A stretch of DNA of 64,000 nucleotides. Source: Plenodomus lindquistii. Lineage: Eukaryota > Ascomycota > Dothideomycetes > Pleosporales > Leptosphaeriaceae. Made by a program: the position numbers and the translations under genes. The notes under the pieces are model-generated. The model saw only the letters and a program-made list of their open reading frames with translations, ran no database searches and was not told where the DNA came from. Numbering within the stretch: the first letter of the stretch is position 1; the number at the start of each line of letters is the position of its first letter. Below, in pieces: positions 32,829 through 45,670 of this stretch. Location of the stretch: NCBI GenBank assembly GCA_025504975.1, contig JANUWI010000002.1, forward strand, positions 1,674,001-1,738,000, in the 5' to 3' direction.

Positions 32829-33862
32829 TCAAACAGTACGCCTGTCAGTCATGACTCTGACAATGGAGCCTGGACCAGCGATCTCGACGAGCTGCAAGTG
32901 TATTAGCATGATGAATTAAGAGCGATGGGTGTTCGTGGCGGAGTGTCGCGGACCACGAAAAGCACCGGGTGACATTCGGCAGGATATTGAGTCGTACCTT
33001 CTCGTGCCAGCTGAGTAACACACTCATTGCCTGGCCGCCACCCTCGCCTCCGCCGCGAGTGTGGACCTGTGAGAAACCGGTTGGCTGAGGGGTGATGGTG
33101 CGCGCGCTGCTTGATTCAGTGGCATGTGCCATGCCTTTGTAACTGTGTGGTGTCGAGGGTTAGCAGGGAACATGTGACGTGCGTTTACGGAGGATTTGGA
33201 AGAGATGAGCTGCGACAACTCTATCCATGTGTAGTCGTGTGGTAATTGCACCCATGGGTTCATATGAGGGGAACAACGTACATGTACTTCATGAGTACGT
33301 CCAATGCCTCTGTACCACCTGGGGCACCATATACCCGGCTGAGTATTGGTGACATGTCTGACTGGCGTATGGATTGTAGGATTTCGGTGACGATAGCAAG
33401 ATAGGCCTCCTAAAGATAGTAAGACGTGTCAGCCTTATCTCCCTTTGCAGGTGACTGTGTAATGGACGAGACTGGTCCTGGTAATCGGTAGCCCAAGTCC
33501 AGAGGCGCAGTCGCAGAAGTGGGCACACGGGGCCCCAATGCGGAGAGTCACTCGACAATAGCGTAGCACTGCTCTGGCAAGGCCCCGAAACGGTGTTGCT
33601 CTGGAAGGTGGTGGTGAGGGAGGAGGCCTCGACGTACCTTGCCCTTGTCGTCGCCGCCGTAGGGTGGATTCTCCAATGCGCTCTGCAGTGCTCCCTCGTT
33701 GTCGCCCCCTCTCAGCAACTGCCGTATTTGCTGTGCAGTGTTCTGGACATCGGCGGTGGATATGGGTGTGAGGGCAGGCGTGAGGGAGCTCAGGTCAAAG
33801 TTGGCGGGGCTGTCCGGGTCCAGGGCATCGACGTTGATGGTTCTCCAGTTGATGTTTGCCAT
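32829..33862 (-). CDS. ARPC5: Arp2/3 complex 16 kDa subunit ARPC5
   Basis: Four exons, complement of 32829-32891, 32998-33142, 33282-33409 and 33638-33862, rebuild 186 residues with consistent phases. Landmarks are WRTINVDALDPDSP at the N-terminus, LLRGGDNEGALQSALENPPYG, then EAYLAIVTEILQSIRQSDMS, GGTEALDVLMKYIYKGMA, SVLLSWHEKLVEIAGPGSIVRVM and the C-terminal stop. This is the standard ARPC5 order. The protein is the smallest Arp2/3 subunit, helping to tether Arp2 in branched-actin nucleation at endocytic patches and hyphal tips. Each splice site is GT-AG; the last intron has CTAAT near its CAG. The exons are so short that this gene is easily missed. It is the only confident gene in a 13 kb stretch. 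Confidence 0.93.
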
Positions 33863-34816
33863 GGCGGAAGCTGTGCGCAATCGGGTAGCAGGTCGACAAG
33901 CGGGTGTCGATTGAGGTCAGGTGGTGTGGGAGGTGCGGGTGGCGGAGGCGTGGTTGTAGCGGTGGAGAGTGGAGCTGCGCTGAGGTAGCAATTCGGTACG
34001 CCGCATCGTGGGGTGCAGGCAGGCGGCTCCACTTGCGCCAAGTCGTGGCTTTCTGACTCCCAGAACCAGCAAAGTCTTGTGAACTCGGTCACAGGTAGCA
34101 CACCGTAGGCTCACAGCTCAACACTAACACAAGACAGATCGGTACCCGCATCCTTCCTTCTTTCCGAGCGGGTGATTCGATGCGCCACAAGTGCGACGGC
34201 AAGTGGACATGTGCAGTTGGCATGGTAGAGACAAGACGCCACAGTCAAGAGTAAAAGTCATGGTAAAGTAAGAATCCAAAAATGTGTAGATTGGAACTAG
34301 TCTAAGCCGCCAGCCATGTCGCGAGACATGAATACTGAGGCACTGGCGCTGTCTAAACCAAAAGCCACGGGGTGGCGGCCCATCTAAGCCGTTTCAAAGT
34401 GGCCGTCTGCGGAATACAAAATCGTCGAGTCTGTCGTGAACCTGGTGCAGTTCAACCCAGCCCGCCGAGCTAATATACAAATGCTCCAAGCCAATGAGTG
34501 CCAATGAAGGCGGCTGTGGAACTCTACCCAGATATGCGGTTGTTGAAGAGAAAGAAAAATCCGTTTTGGTATCTATGCCTGGGCCCATCCTAGTCTATAA
34601 AACGCCGATTGAAATAACTTTTGCCGTAAGGAGATGCTTCGCTGAACGTGGGACGCAAGGGGTACAACGCTGGAGACGCTCGATAACGCGGGACGAGAAC
34701 CGGAAAAAGCGAGGGTATTACGCGGGTGAGAAACGAAATTGTCGCTGAGTATTAAAAAGGCGTAGTCCCAGAGGAGCGTCGAGAGGATGTGCGCCGGTAA
34801 ACGAAAGATTGAGTTT

Positions 34817-34851
34817 AGTAGTAGTAGTGGTGGTGGTGCTGCTGCTGCTGA
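34817..34851. repeat. Trinucleotide repeat (TAG)n(TGG)n(TGC)n
   Basis: Runs of three or four units each of TAG, TGG and TGC follow one another in non-coding sequence. They look like a decaying triplet repeat. Confidence 0.75.
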
Positions 34852-35363
34852 GGGGTGCGGTGCTGACGATAGGGCTGCAGTCACTCGTTAGTTAAAGTGT
34901 ATATGCAAGGTTACGGCAGTGGCTCAACATACGTTGCGTAGGATGTCATCCTTCTGTCCTCAACGGACCATGAATCGCACGCCAAGGACTGCTTCGTTGG
35001 CAGCCGGCGGTGGATGGCGAATGGGGGAAAAGCAGTGGTCCGTTGAGTTTGCGCGCAGGGTCCTTATTTTGGCTTGGGCGGTGTTGGCTTGGGTGTGCCC
35101 GTGGTATCGTATGCACCGCGACCCATGTTGTTGGAGTCTGATTCTCTGAGGATCATGTTGTTGATGGGCTCGTTGACTAGCTTATATGTCAGCTGGGTGT
35201 CGCACAGTACAGTCAGGCGTGGACTGGGCCGACGCCACTGAGACTCACAAATTGATTGAGACGTCGTGTCAGCTGGAGCTGAGAATGGCCTGTACAGTGG
35301 CCCAAAAAAAGTTACAGCGTAAGCGAAAGCGAAAGTGATAATCGGCCAAAAAGTCCAAGTGAA

Positions 35364-35388
35364 GGCGAGGCGAGGCGAGGCGAGGCGA
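35364..35388. repeat. (GGCGA)5 tandem repeat
   Basis: Five perfect pentamer units in non-coding DNA within the gene desert. Confidence 0.85.
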
Positions 35389-38300
35389 TACAGAGAGTGG
35401 CAGCGGCGTTTGGCGAGGTAGATTAAATAGTGTCGTGTTCCAAAGGACTGGCCGGGCAGTGCAATGGTGGAGTGGAATGAGTGGACAGCTCGAAGGGAGT
35501 GAGGATGGAAATAGGAAATGGGAGAAAGGGCGCCCTTTGCCAGCTATATCTACTAGAATCAGGGGCCCTGGAGAGATGGCTCGTGGGCTTGGCCTCTGGA
35601 CGAGACAAATGAAATGAGACGACAGTGCGCTCGTCAAGAAAGCAAAGCGCAGACTACATGACGTGCCGGGAGCAGACGGGACTTTCGGGGCTGTTTCAGT
35701 AGCTTCCCTGTCGCCCAGTTCGGGCCTGTTTGTGGCAGAAATTATGTGCGGCCAGAGACAGGGAGAGCCAGGATGATCTGCGGAGCTGAATCCACGAGAG
35801 AGGTTATCCCCTGGGACGGGCCCACGCCAGGCGTCTGTACCTGAAGCTAGCGCAGCCAGGGTGGGCCAACGGCCGCTGCTGGGGTGTGCGCCTGTGGCCT
35901 GCTGTCGTCTTGGGCAGTAGAGTACCGGTATAGTACGAAGGGGTGGCTTGAAGCCTACTGTGTATACAGTAGGAGTAGGTAACGGTGACCTACCATACCA
36001 TGCCATGCATCCATCCGTCCACGCTTATGCATCCACGCTCCCACCGTCAGACTCTGACAGAATCAGACTCTGACCTGGATGAGACGGCGTCTCCCCCCGT
36101 GCCGTCCTACTCGTGGCCATGACTGGTCGTTGACTCGCCGTGCCGCCTCTCTACGCACCTGGCTCCGCGCCAGAAGCAATGCTAGAAGCTAAGAAGCCCA
36201 AAGACGCCGCACGCCCGCGGGCCCTGTTCCCCGACGGCGGCCCACTTGCCTCGATGAATCAATTCACCCCCAACCGTCGCCCAGGTTGCTGGGAGGCGTG
36301 GTAATGTGTAGAGGACGAAGCAGTGGTGCAGGCGACAGCGACGGGGGGCCATTCACCGCACGGCATTGCTTCTGGCCATGTCGCGACTGCCCCTTCCCTT
36401 CCTGGCTGCCTTGCCTTCCTGGTTGGGCCTGTTGCTGTTTTGGCAGGCTCTCCACGTGGGCATGGGCACCGTATGCAGCTGCCCGCGGAACCGCTCGCGC
36501 CTTCCCTTCGCAACCCTCACCTCCGGAAGGCAGCGTCATCGGCCCCCCAGCCCACACGCTACCGTGTACATTCACCCGCCTCTGTTGCTTACATAGTACA
36601 TACCCTCTATCCACCCGCCTCTGCTGCTTACCATCTACGCCCGTGTACTGACACGGCGTGCAGAGCGTTGGCCGGCTCGGGGAGTGGAGCCTAGGCGCCA
36701 CCACCATCTCGCCTGGCTATATCTCGTCCTTCTGGAACAGCAATCGAAGGTGAGCACATTGGCTGCACTGTCAGTGCCAGGCCATCCCTCGCAACCATGG
36801 CACTGCATCAAGCATCAGACATGCCCACCATCGAACAACACCACACCACTGCCCGACGTCTGAGGTGCGTCGCGGGGAGCGCCTGCCAGTTCCGCAGCCG
36901 CGAGATTTGGCCGCCTTTCTGCCCTCTCAGACATGTCGCATCCATCTGTGCGATCGGATCGCTGCAAGCCATCCGCGCTTCCAAGCTCACGGATGCTCTG
37001 CAAGCCAGTGCAAGGTGCCGCCTGGCCTCTCGTTGCGCTGCTGCAAGCCTGCACCTACCAGGGTCTTTACCTGGAATCGTTTCACGCGCAATCGATTGTG
37101 CTCTGTCGAAAAAAAAACTTGGACGACTCGCTGCGTCATGACCTGCACCATTTGCTGGCCCTGTATGCGATTCACATGCATGGAATTTCCTTTTGGCACC
37201 AACACCGTCATGCCGCTCATCCCTTCTTCAGGCGCGGCTCCGACCCTTCTCAATCTGCCAAAATGCAACCCGCATCCCGCTGCCAATGAAATAATTCGCA
37301 CGGAGCCTGCAACGCTGATTCGCCCTGCGCGGCCCTTACCGAGGAAACCCTTCCATGCCGAGCCCGCTATCAGGGGGCGAGTTGACCAAAGCCTGAAACA
37401 TGCAGGCATCCCATCGCAGTCTGACCAGCCTCCCCGTAGCTTGACAGACGCACAGAAAGCAATGAACATGACTGGCTGAATCCGGTACCAGTGGCAGTCA
37501 GACGTACTGTGTATGTATACTTTGTGACGTACGCACATGATTTTCTCATTGTATCTGTCAAGCTCAGCCAAAGCTTGACCAACGACAATCATGCTAATGT
37601 AAACTGTCGCATGGCAACGAAGACATGGATTTGCCTCGCTAGGTGATCATTCCTGACCGCCTGTGTTCTCGACGCGACGGAACATAATCAGATCGCCTCT
37701 AGGACCGCACACGGATGTTTCCTCAAGTCAGGGACCATTCGACAAGTCAGTGCCTCTGTCAACGGCTGGCTACCGTGTAAGCCTGAGTCCTGCCCGGCTA
37801 TCGTGTGCAGCTCCCCCAGTCCCAACACAACCCTTCCACAGCAGATTGCTACGATCCACGACCGCCTCATCCTGCGCGCTGACTGTCCTATTACTGATCC
37901 TCGCTTCACGGCTTTCTCCACAGAAAACTTTCTCGAAATTGTGATTGTGATGATTAGCTTGCGGGGAGTCGGGTATGGCGAACGGTTTTGCCGACTGGCC
38001 TTCGCACGCTACTATCGGCAGTCCACTCCGATGGAAGCGAAGCAGGGGTTGTTTTCTCGAAAGGATCACCGTCTGCAAAGACAACCCTGCTCACACGTGG
38101 AACGTAGTTTTGTGGAACCTTTGACTAGCGACTGGTAAACAACCCGCAAGCCCGCTCACTCACTCCTTGCGGGACTGACACCAGACGGCCGGATTGCACC
38201 GGCGCACATACTATATATTGCCTGAAGAAAACATCGCTTGGAAGGTTGATCTTCGACAGGTCTGCTCGGTCCGGTCAGCAGCTCGACGTAACTCGACCGG

Positions 38301-41300
38301 GGGCACCTGTAGCCAGTGGCCGGTACGACAGCTTTAGCCGGTGGAGCTGACCATTTGAGGAAATCTGGCTTGCGCATGTTGCACATCGCAACGTTCCACG
38401 CACACACCTTGTTCGATTGTACCCTGGAATCAAACGGTGATATTACAACAGGGCGACTTTTCGTCATGCAGGCTCCGCACGGTTGAGAAAATTGGGTCGT
38501 CGAAGCTCGCCGCCGATTCGTGAAGTGCGATCAGCGTAAGCAACTTCGTCGCAGACTAGCCCTGCTCCTGTCCCTGACGATCACGGGCTGCACACCGGCG
38601 CCCAACGCCGTCCACCGCACAATATTATGTACCTGTAACCTCGGACAGCTCCCTACACTTGTCATGGTTCTCCCAAGATACCTGTTCCCGCAGTATTTTG
38701 CTCGCTCCTGCAATGTTTACGTGGCCGCTTCGAAGGCTTGTCGCAAGCCAAGCGATTGTGACACAGCGGACCTTTTCTTCCCTCAAGTACCAAGGGCCGC
38801 ATCGTTCCGACTTCCGATCATGCTGTACGCCGTTGCAAAAATTACGCCAAAATAGGCACCTTGCATGATGGCTCTAGGCATGCCAGCACCCGGGCTGACA
38901 GCAGGCGGCGAACACCAGTTCACTGAAAATTGATGAGATGTTGTAAGCTTCGCGCACGCCGTTGCTCACAGCCGTATTTGCGCGCAACTCCTTGTCTCGG
39001 CTAAGCTGATAGCTTGGACATCTCATTCATACATTGGACTGATGGCACGGAACCAGAAGCCGTCGCACAGATGGTCAGACTTCCGCTCCCATGCCTTACT
39101 TTCTGACCATGCTACAGAAGAAGCGGCGCCTCGCTGCAAGGTGCATGCCCTCAGCATGCAATCGAGAATCAATGGACTCTATCGATGCGGTGGCTGCTCT
39201 CAACCCTGCACCAATATGCGCGCATCGCTGATTTCAGCCCTTATTGTTACGCCGACTGTCAATTCCAGAATCTTATTATCTTGAGGGAAATAGGAGTTGC
39301 GCGCAGACATTCTGAGGTAATGCGACAGCCTATTGCATGCGCATCCGCAGCTGTGTCAAACCTAGTTCCTGGTCGCCGGCAACTCCATAGCTGCCCCGTA
39401 GGAGCATTTCTTAGCCTGCGCCTTGCTGCACCTCACTTGCATCTCGTCACAACTGCCGCTTCCGCACGCTTACATATTCCAACCAAATTTCTTGATCCCG
39501 AAAAAGAGAAAGTTTCCCAATCCGGTCATCACTCGCTATCAATGTCCGTATGAGTATACCCTCGTAACTTTCGGTCAAACTCCATGATGATAGCACAGCA
39601 GCATGGCAGACGCATCGATGCGCTGATGGAGTGGTGGTATTTTTGGACACCAACGCGCCTCAATTGTTGCGCTGAGAACCTTGTAGTCAATTCGATGACA
39701 GCGTGCGTGCAAATATGCGAATGCTAAGCACACTCTGCAGATAGTGCTCGATTGCTCTGTTGTGACTCTCGTGTCAGATCAGATACTGACGTGTGTCATG
39801 CGCAACACATTGTGTGAAGGTCTCACTACAAGCGCATCTTACGCGCGCAGCTACGTATGCGGCTGGGTAGTACACTGCGGTGACAGTACCGGCTCCGTTC
39901 TAGCACACTATATTTATCGCCACTCGAATCAACACTGCACATTACCCTATCTACGCAGCTCTAAGAACTCTTCATCAGCAAACAATTTGGCCATTTGAAA
40001 AGGCTATGCTACACTCTGGAAGTACACACAGGATTACTATTACATGATCATCATGTTTTGACACCGAGACAAGGATCCCTCATCCTCTATCCTCGCCAAA
40101 GCTCAGTACGTGGTCACACGGTGGTGCCTCGATCAGCTCCAGTAGCCGTGAAGAAGAGAACGACCCGACATGGGCAAGTCAATCGATACATTCCCCCAAA
40201 TGATTCGATGGTCCCATACTACAGCCATAATCATGCTCGTAACCGCACAGATCCAATGTCATCTTTAGACACGTACACCAGCAAGCATCATCTTTGTGCT
40301 AGTTACAAAATCTGCTCCTTCGATCTAACTTTTCTATTCACCCTTCACACCAACGTGGACCATGCTGCGTGTATGATGGTTGAAAACCACACATACAGCT
40401 TGTCCACAGTAGTTGAGATTATATCTACATACCCGCGGTTCGAGGATATATCCCATGCGTGTTGTAACTTTCTGCTGCAACAAGAAGTTTGACGAGACGA
40501 GCGAATATCATTCGCTACATCTATTGTTACCGTCAAGCTCCCTGCTTGCTACAATGGTCTTTGTTTCGCAGAAAGTAGGGTGGTGTTTGGTTGGGAATAT
40601 TCACGTTGGAGTATTATCTAGTTGATTTGATGAAGACGGGGATACGATGGCGGTGGTATTGGGGAATAGGATTGATAACATGGTTAGGATCGATACCACG
40701 TTGTATTCCCTATTAAACAGCGTACTAGATGGCCATATACAGCATTCTGCGTATCTGACTGCAGACGTGCAAGCAGCGCCTACGCACGCATTTTATAGCT
40801 TCTGCAAACACAACAAACCTACTCCTCTGCTATACACGCCTGCAGAACAGACTGCTCATAACGCTACATCCCCAAAGCTGAATACACGCTGTAGTATGGG
40901 TTGGATAGTCAAAGTACCCGTCATACCCACACACCACTCGCTACCCGATGCACCACGGCGTAAAATTCTAAAGCAGTCTTATACCGCACATCCTACAACA
41001 ACTCTGCATACGAATTAGTGAGGCTACCGGTATTTCAGATATTGCAATGTTTCTAGCCGGGATTTCCAAGAGCAATCCAAGGATTTTTGTATTACATACA
41101 TATAGTGCAATATGTGCTCATACTCTCTTGTTTAAAGCTAGTCTAGTGTTGATATAGCGTTGAAGGTTGGCGTTTAACTATCCTGCTTCGTACGGGGTCT
41201 TGTTTACTGGGGTAGATTGCTGGGGTGTGAGGTTGAGAGTAAGAATGGAGTGGAGCAATTGATGTGATTGTGTGAGTAGGTTTCTTTTGGCCTCGTGTTT

Positions 41301-42754
41301 ATGTCTTTGCGTACTGTAGTGTTAGTATGTAGATAGGACGTCTGGTGCTGATGTCATGTTTACCATACTAAGAGAGCGGATATAATGTTTATTTTATGCT
41401 GATTTTATTTAACTAATATTGCATGGCGTGGTATTTCGTGGGACTTGGACCTCTGTGAGGAAGAATAGTCAGATGGATGGATAGAGAGTGGTAGTAGTAC
41501 GTATATGCGGCAGCTCGAGGGCAAAATATGTAGGTAAAGGCGTAAAGGATGTTACAATAGCACTCATGAATTGATATACATGACGATAAATGGGTATTTT
41601 GCTGCATGAGCGGAGATCACACTGTGTCAATTCATCATGTACTACTGTTCTTCTGCAGCCGCGCCGTAATGCATACAACCGTCCGCGTCATCTTCCTCGC
41701 TGTCTGGATCACTCACCGTCTAGTCGCACCTACAGACTGTAATCATCCAGCGCATGGCCAAATCGTCACGCTGAATTAAGGCAACACAGTCTGTGTATAT
41801 ACCATTATTCTCGCCGTTAGAGTAGAACTCAGCAAACGTGTACCATTCTCGATTAATGGCTGAATATCATGCACTCACGTGCTTATACAATTGTTAGAGG
41901 TGTAGTAAATAGCGGCTGTGCTGTGGAGAGGTACAGCACCGTATCCAGGTCCACGGTTTGAGCTCAGCTGTACAATTTGCTTTGCGTTTGGCGCGTGGGT
42001 GGAGGAGTGGAAGCGGGGGGCGCGAAGTCTCTAGTGTACTAATTCAGATTCAAGGACTCTGAGTTGGTATGGAAGGCTTGTTCTAGGTCTCTGTCCATTG
42101 CTCGCTGGTATTGTGGAGGGAGTGGGGACGTAAATGCAGCGCTAATAGTCTTTGTTCTATGCGACAAGTCTCATCGTGGAGGTTTGAACCGCTGAGCTTG
42201 GTTGTTGAGATGTATTGCCTTGTATAGGTAGAATGTATGGTCTTCTCGTTAACTGGGGAATGCGGAGTTGACACAGATGAAGCACATGTATATGAAGTCT
42301 AGGACAAGGGGCTCCATCGTGATGGGACTTACTTTGAGAGAACAAGTCCGAAATACTGGGCAAGCTGGAGTTGTGTATGAGTACGGAAAACCTTGCGCTC
42401 GTGATTTGTTACGGTCTTGTGTTCGCCCTGGCTTCGAAGAAGGATTCCGTTGATGTCAAACTATCATGACATCGCGATGATCTGTGGTTACTCAGTCCTT
42501 ACGTGAGGTTTGCTATGATCATTGTCTATTGGTCTTGCAACGTGTTGTAAACATGGTCAACTGATGCATGGAATCCGGATCAGGCAAACCCACAAGACCT
42601 AGATCGATGTAACGATATTTATATACTCAGGAATAAAATCTTGCACGTCGATAATTCTCCCTATACACACCACGATTTCGGCTTGCCATCCTATCCCCGC
42701 CACTTCTACATAGCCTTTCCCTCCGTTACTTCGGCACCCACGCCACCGCACCAC

Positions 42755-43261
42755 TCACTCAACATAAAAGACCTCCTCAGTCTGCCCCCACCACCCAGGT
42801 CCATCTTTGCTCCCAACCGCCCCTTCCACAGGCGATTCTTGCATGCCATCCGTCATGCGCCACCACTCCTGCACCTTTGGATTCGCAGCCATCCGCGCCA
42901 TATCCTCGTCAAACGCGTTCCCAACATATTTGAACGACGCGAAGAGCGTTGGGCGCGGGGATAAGGAGAGAAATATCGAGTCTGCAGAATCTGCGTGTCA
43001 GTGCTATATATATTGGCATTATGGTGGTGGTGTTCGCGGCGGCATTTGTTTTTAAAAGCGCATGATGGCAGGGAGAAGAAGTCAATTGGACAAGCGATAT
43101 TAGGAAAGGGTGTCCATACAGTCCTTGATATTCGAATCTTTAATCTGCTCCAAGACCTCGGGCCACACTGCTGCGTGGCATTTCTTGTACTCTTCGATGG
43201 CTTCGGGGCGCAGGTAGAGCCATTGGCCTATGCGGCGGGGTCCTTGGTTCGTTGATGCCAT
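42755..43261 (-). CDS. L-rhamnose mutarotase
   Basis: Two exons, complement of 42755-42981 and 43120-43261 (intron 138 bp), give 122 residues, the usual size of this family (DUF718/RhaM). Landmarks are GQWLYLRPEAIEEYKKCHAAVWPEVLEQI, including the conserved His29 equivalent to the RhaM active-site histidine, then NIKDYSIFLS, TLFASFKYVG, WWRMTDGMQES and the closing EEVFYVE. The enzyme interconverts the alpha and beta anomers of L-rhamnose, feeding downstream catabolism. The two conserved halves join only through this splice. It lies 668 bp downstream of an MFS transporter on the same strand, suggesting sugar uptake and use, for example of rhamnose from pectin. The start has a favourable ACCATGG context. 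Confidence 0.9.
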
Positions 43262-43929
43262 GGTTGTGTTGGGGTAACCCTTTTCCTAGTTTCAGTTTGC
43301 TTGTGAGGAGCGGTGGAGAGTCGAGGAATATTGGGATGGAAGTGTGTTGGATGTTATTTAGAGATCATGTGCATGGAGGGGAGCTCGAAGCTATAAGGTG
43401 TCGGGTGTCATTGTACCGAGTTTGCGGTTGGGTCTGGACCGAGGGGTAGAATGTGGGGTAGCTGTGAGAAGAAGGAAGACGGATGTGGCGTCTGGGTGCT
43501 TGCTTTTTCAGATGGGTATGTGAGTGTTTGATTAATCTTTCGTCAACAGCATGGTGAAGAAGTTTTATTTCACCTTGATGAACGCTGTGACATTGGGGCG
43601 GGCTGGGCGACCTGAGCGTGAAGAACGTATTTAAGCTACGACAAGAAGCATCGCGGATGAGAAAACCATACTGCAGTGTTATAGTTGTCATCCACTTGTC
43701 ATCTGCTTCATGGCTCAAGTGAGACGAGTACTTGAAGCTGCATTGAGTTTTGGAGTTAGTTGGGTATATCACAAATTCATGCAAAGCCACACGTAGAAAG
43801 TCCAAATCAAGAGAAAATGATGCATTCATAATGATGCATTGTTCTTCGCTCATCGTAAGTATTTACATCGAACCGTGTAACTCGTAACACATGATCAGAC
43901 CCACAGCACCCTATAGCAGATCATCTGAC
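43262..43929. promoter_or_regulatory. Intergenic, MFS transporter to rhamnose mutarotase
   Basis: A 668 bp gap, tail-to-head, on the minus strand. It must hold the mutarotase promoter and the transporter 3' end. I see no convincing operator; searching for CGG-pair sites would be the natural test for Zn2Cys6 control. Confidence 0.4.
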
Positions 43930-45569
43930 CTACACAAGGTATCTGAAGTCCTTCATCAAGTTCTTGCCCTCTTCGACACTAATGCCCTCAGTGCGCGCAG
44001 TCTGCTCCGCAACATCGCCATGCACAACCCAGGCATCAGTGCCATCATCGAGCCTCTTGTTCAACCTCACAAGAATCTGCTTGAAGATGAAGCACCCAGC
44101 GATTGTAACACCAAACATGGCCGTAACAACACCGTAACTGTTCCTGAAACCATTCTCCTTCATGTTCCAGACGTAACTTCCGGCAATGTTTCCAAGCTGC
44201 GAGAACGCGTTGATCATGGCAATGGCGACGGCGCGCTTGGCAGGTGGGCGGGGGAAAGACGATGAGATCCAGGAGTAGAAGCAGATGAAGCCAGCGTACG
44301 AGGATGCTTGCAGGAAGAGAGCGACGTAACGTGCAGCAGTGTTGGATGTGCTCATTGAGATGATGAAGCCGACGAGGCCACCAAGGATGGGACCAACAAT
44401 GTGCCAGAAACGCTCTTGGGTGCGATCAGCGTGCCATGCGTTGATGATGGAGACGATGCAGGAGAATGCCCACGGAGGAGCAGACATGAGGAGCGTGCCG
44501 ATGCGGGAGAATCCAAGGGTCTGGGTGAGAGTTGGGAAGAAGGCGTTGAAGGAGAGACCGACGACGTAGGCAGTGAAGGTCAACATCATGACATAGATCT
44601 TTGTGTCCTTGACAGCCATCACCAGACCATCGAACACGCCTTGCTCTTCGGAATCAGCATCAGCCTCGCCGACATCCTCAGTCATGCGGAGAACAGCAAC
44701 GGCGCGCTCTTCCTCGGTGAAGCCGCGCGAGTTGTGGGGCAGATCGGGGAGGATAAAGGCTGCCGAGATAGCAATGGCCATTGTGGCAGCTCCTTCAATC
44801 CAGTACAGCCATCTCCATGCCCTATGGCCGAGTACGCCCTCCATGTTGCCAAGGACTGCAGCTCCGACGAGCGAAGAGAAGGCGTTGGAGATGAGGTTAC
44901 CGCAGAAAAGAATGGCGTTGCGAAGCGTAAGCTCGCGCCTCGTGTACCACTTGGAGAGAATAAGAAGCGCTCCGGGCAGGAAAGCAGCTTCGACGAATCC
45001 AATGAAGAAGCGGATAGCGACCATGCCGCTGTAGTTGTTGACATTTCCGGAGAGCGTCGAAATCATGCCCCACAGAAGCATGACGACCGCGATGTACAAC
45101 GACGGACGCGCGATGCGGTTGATTATGATGTTGGATGGGACTTGCATAAGAATGTAACCGACGTAGAGGATACTCAAGCAGGTGGCGTATTCGGTGTTGT
45201 CGATACCGAGATCTTCTTGGAGTCCACCGAGACGGGCAGATGCGATGTTGTTGCGGTCGAGATCTAAGCAACAATTAGCTCAGTTCTTGTTTCCCTTTCC
45301 TGATGAGGGTTGAGAGTATAAGGGAAGCTCGTAAAGAGCGGAGGGAATGGAATGTGATGGTGGCGGCTGGATAGGGTGAACGTACAGTTCATAATGTAGA
45401 TCAACACGAACAAACTGCACCGCAAATCCAACTTGCGCTTCAACTTCTTCTCCACCTCTATCCTCCTCTCAGGACTCATATTCGCCGCAAGTCCAACACC
45501 CTTATGGTGCTCCTCAACCCGTGGCATGTCCTCGACCGCGATGTCCTTCTGATCACTGCTAATCGCCAT
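43930..45569 (-). CDS. MFS transporter, anion:cation symporter (ACS) type
   Basis: Two exons, complement of 43930-45263 and 45386-45569 (intron 122 bp), give 505 residues. A hydrophilic N-terminus of about 55 residues leads into the first helix. The typical ACS loop-1 motif YLDRNNIASARLGGLQEDLG follows, then about twelve membrane helices, the RFFIGFVEAAFLPGALLILSKWY signature and SNAFSSLVGAAVLGNMEG. Fungal relatives include Dal5-, Tna1- and Vht1-like carriers of vitamins, allantoate, sugar acids or monosaccharide-like anions. Lying beside a rhamnose mutarotase makes a role in uptake of L-rhamnose or a pectin-derived sugar plausible, but that is inference. The C-terminus is hydrophilic and cytosolic. 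A TTTATAAG element lies about 95 bp upstream of the start. Confidence 0.9.
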
Positions 45570-45659
45570 TATGCCTATCACATACAACAACGAATATATG
45601 GGGAGGGAAAGACAAAGACCCAAGGGATTCCGATCACAAAGTCGGGGGAACCATCACCC

Positions 45660-45670
45660 TCTTATAAAGT
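45660..45670 (-). promoter_or_regulatory. Candidate TATA element of the MFS gene
   Basis: On the minus strand the sequence reads ACTTTATAAGAG, about 95 bp upstream of the MFS start codon, a plausible core promoter position. Confidence 0.45.

Larger units (their letters stand above)
33863..42754. other. 8.9 kb gene desert
   Basis: Between ARPC5 and the rhamnose mutarotase no frame carries a recognisable domain, signal peptide or supported splice chain. The longest open frames (245 codons at 35269-36006 minus; about 200 codons on both strands at 36865-37592) are antisense to each other or of chance-like composition rich in Ser, Pro, Arg and Cys. The first part (34.8-37.6 kb) is GC-richer and promoter-like; 39.6-42.6 kb is richer in A and T. 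I recognised no transposase, reverse transcriptase or terminal repeat. Candidates are regulatory DNA, non-coding RNA, or a decayed mobile element. Confidence 0.45.

Noticed and set aside
35269..36006. A 245-codon minus-strand open frame in the gene desert
   Set aside because: Composition is Ser/Pro/Arg-rich without domains, and no splice or start context supports it. In GC-richer DNA such a frame is expected by chance.
36865..37592. Overlapping frames of about 200 codons on both strands
   Set aside because: They are antisense to each other and Cys/Arg/Pro-rich, with no recognisable motif; at most one could be real and neither has support.
40430..40460. GGTTCGAGGAT resembling a tRNA B-box
   Set aside because: The flanks do not fold into a cloverleaf by eye, and no A-box stands at the right distance.
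39995..40492. 165-codon plus-strand frame
   Set aside because: No domain, no conserved-looking motif and no neighbouring exons; probably chance in the desert.
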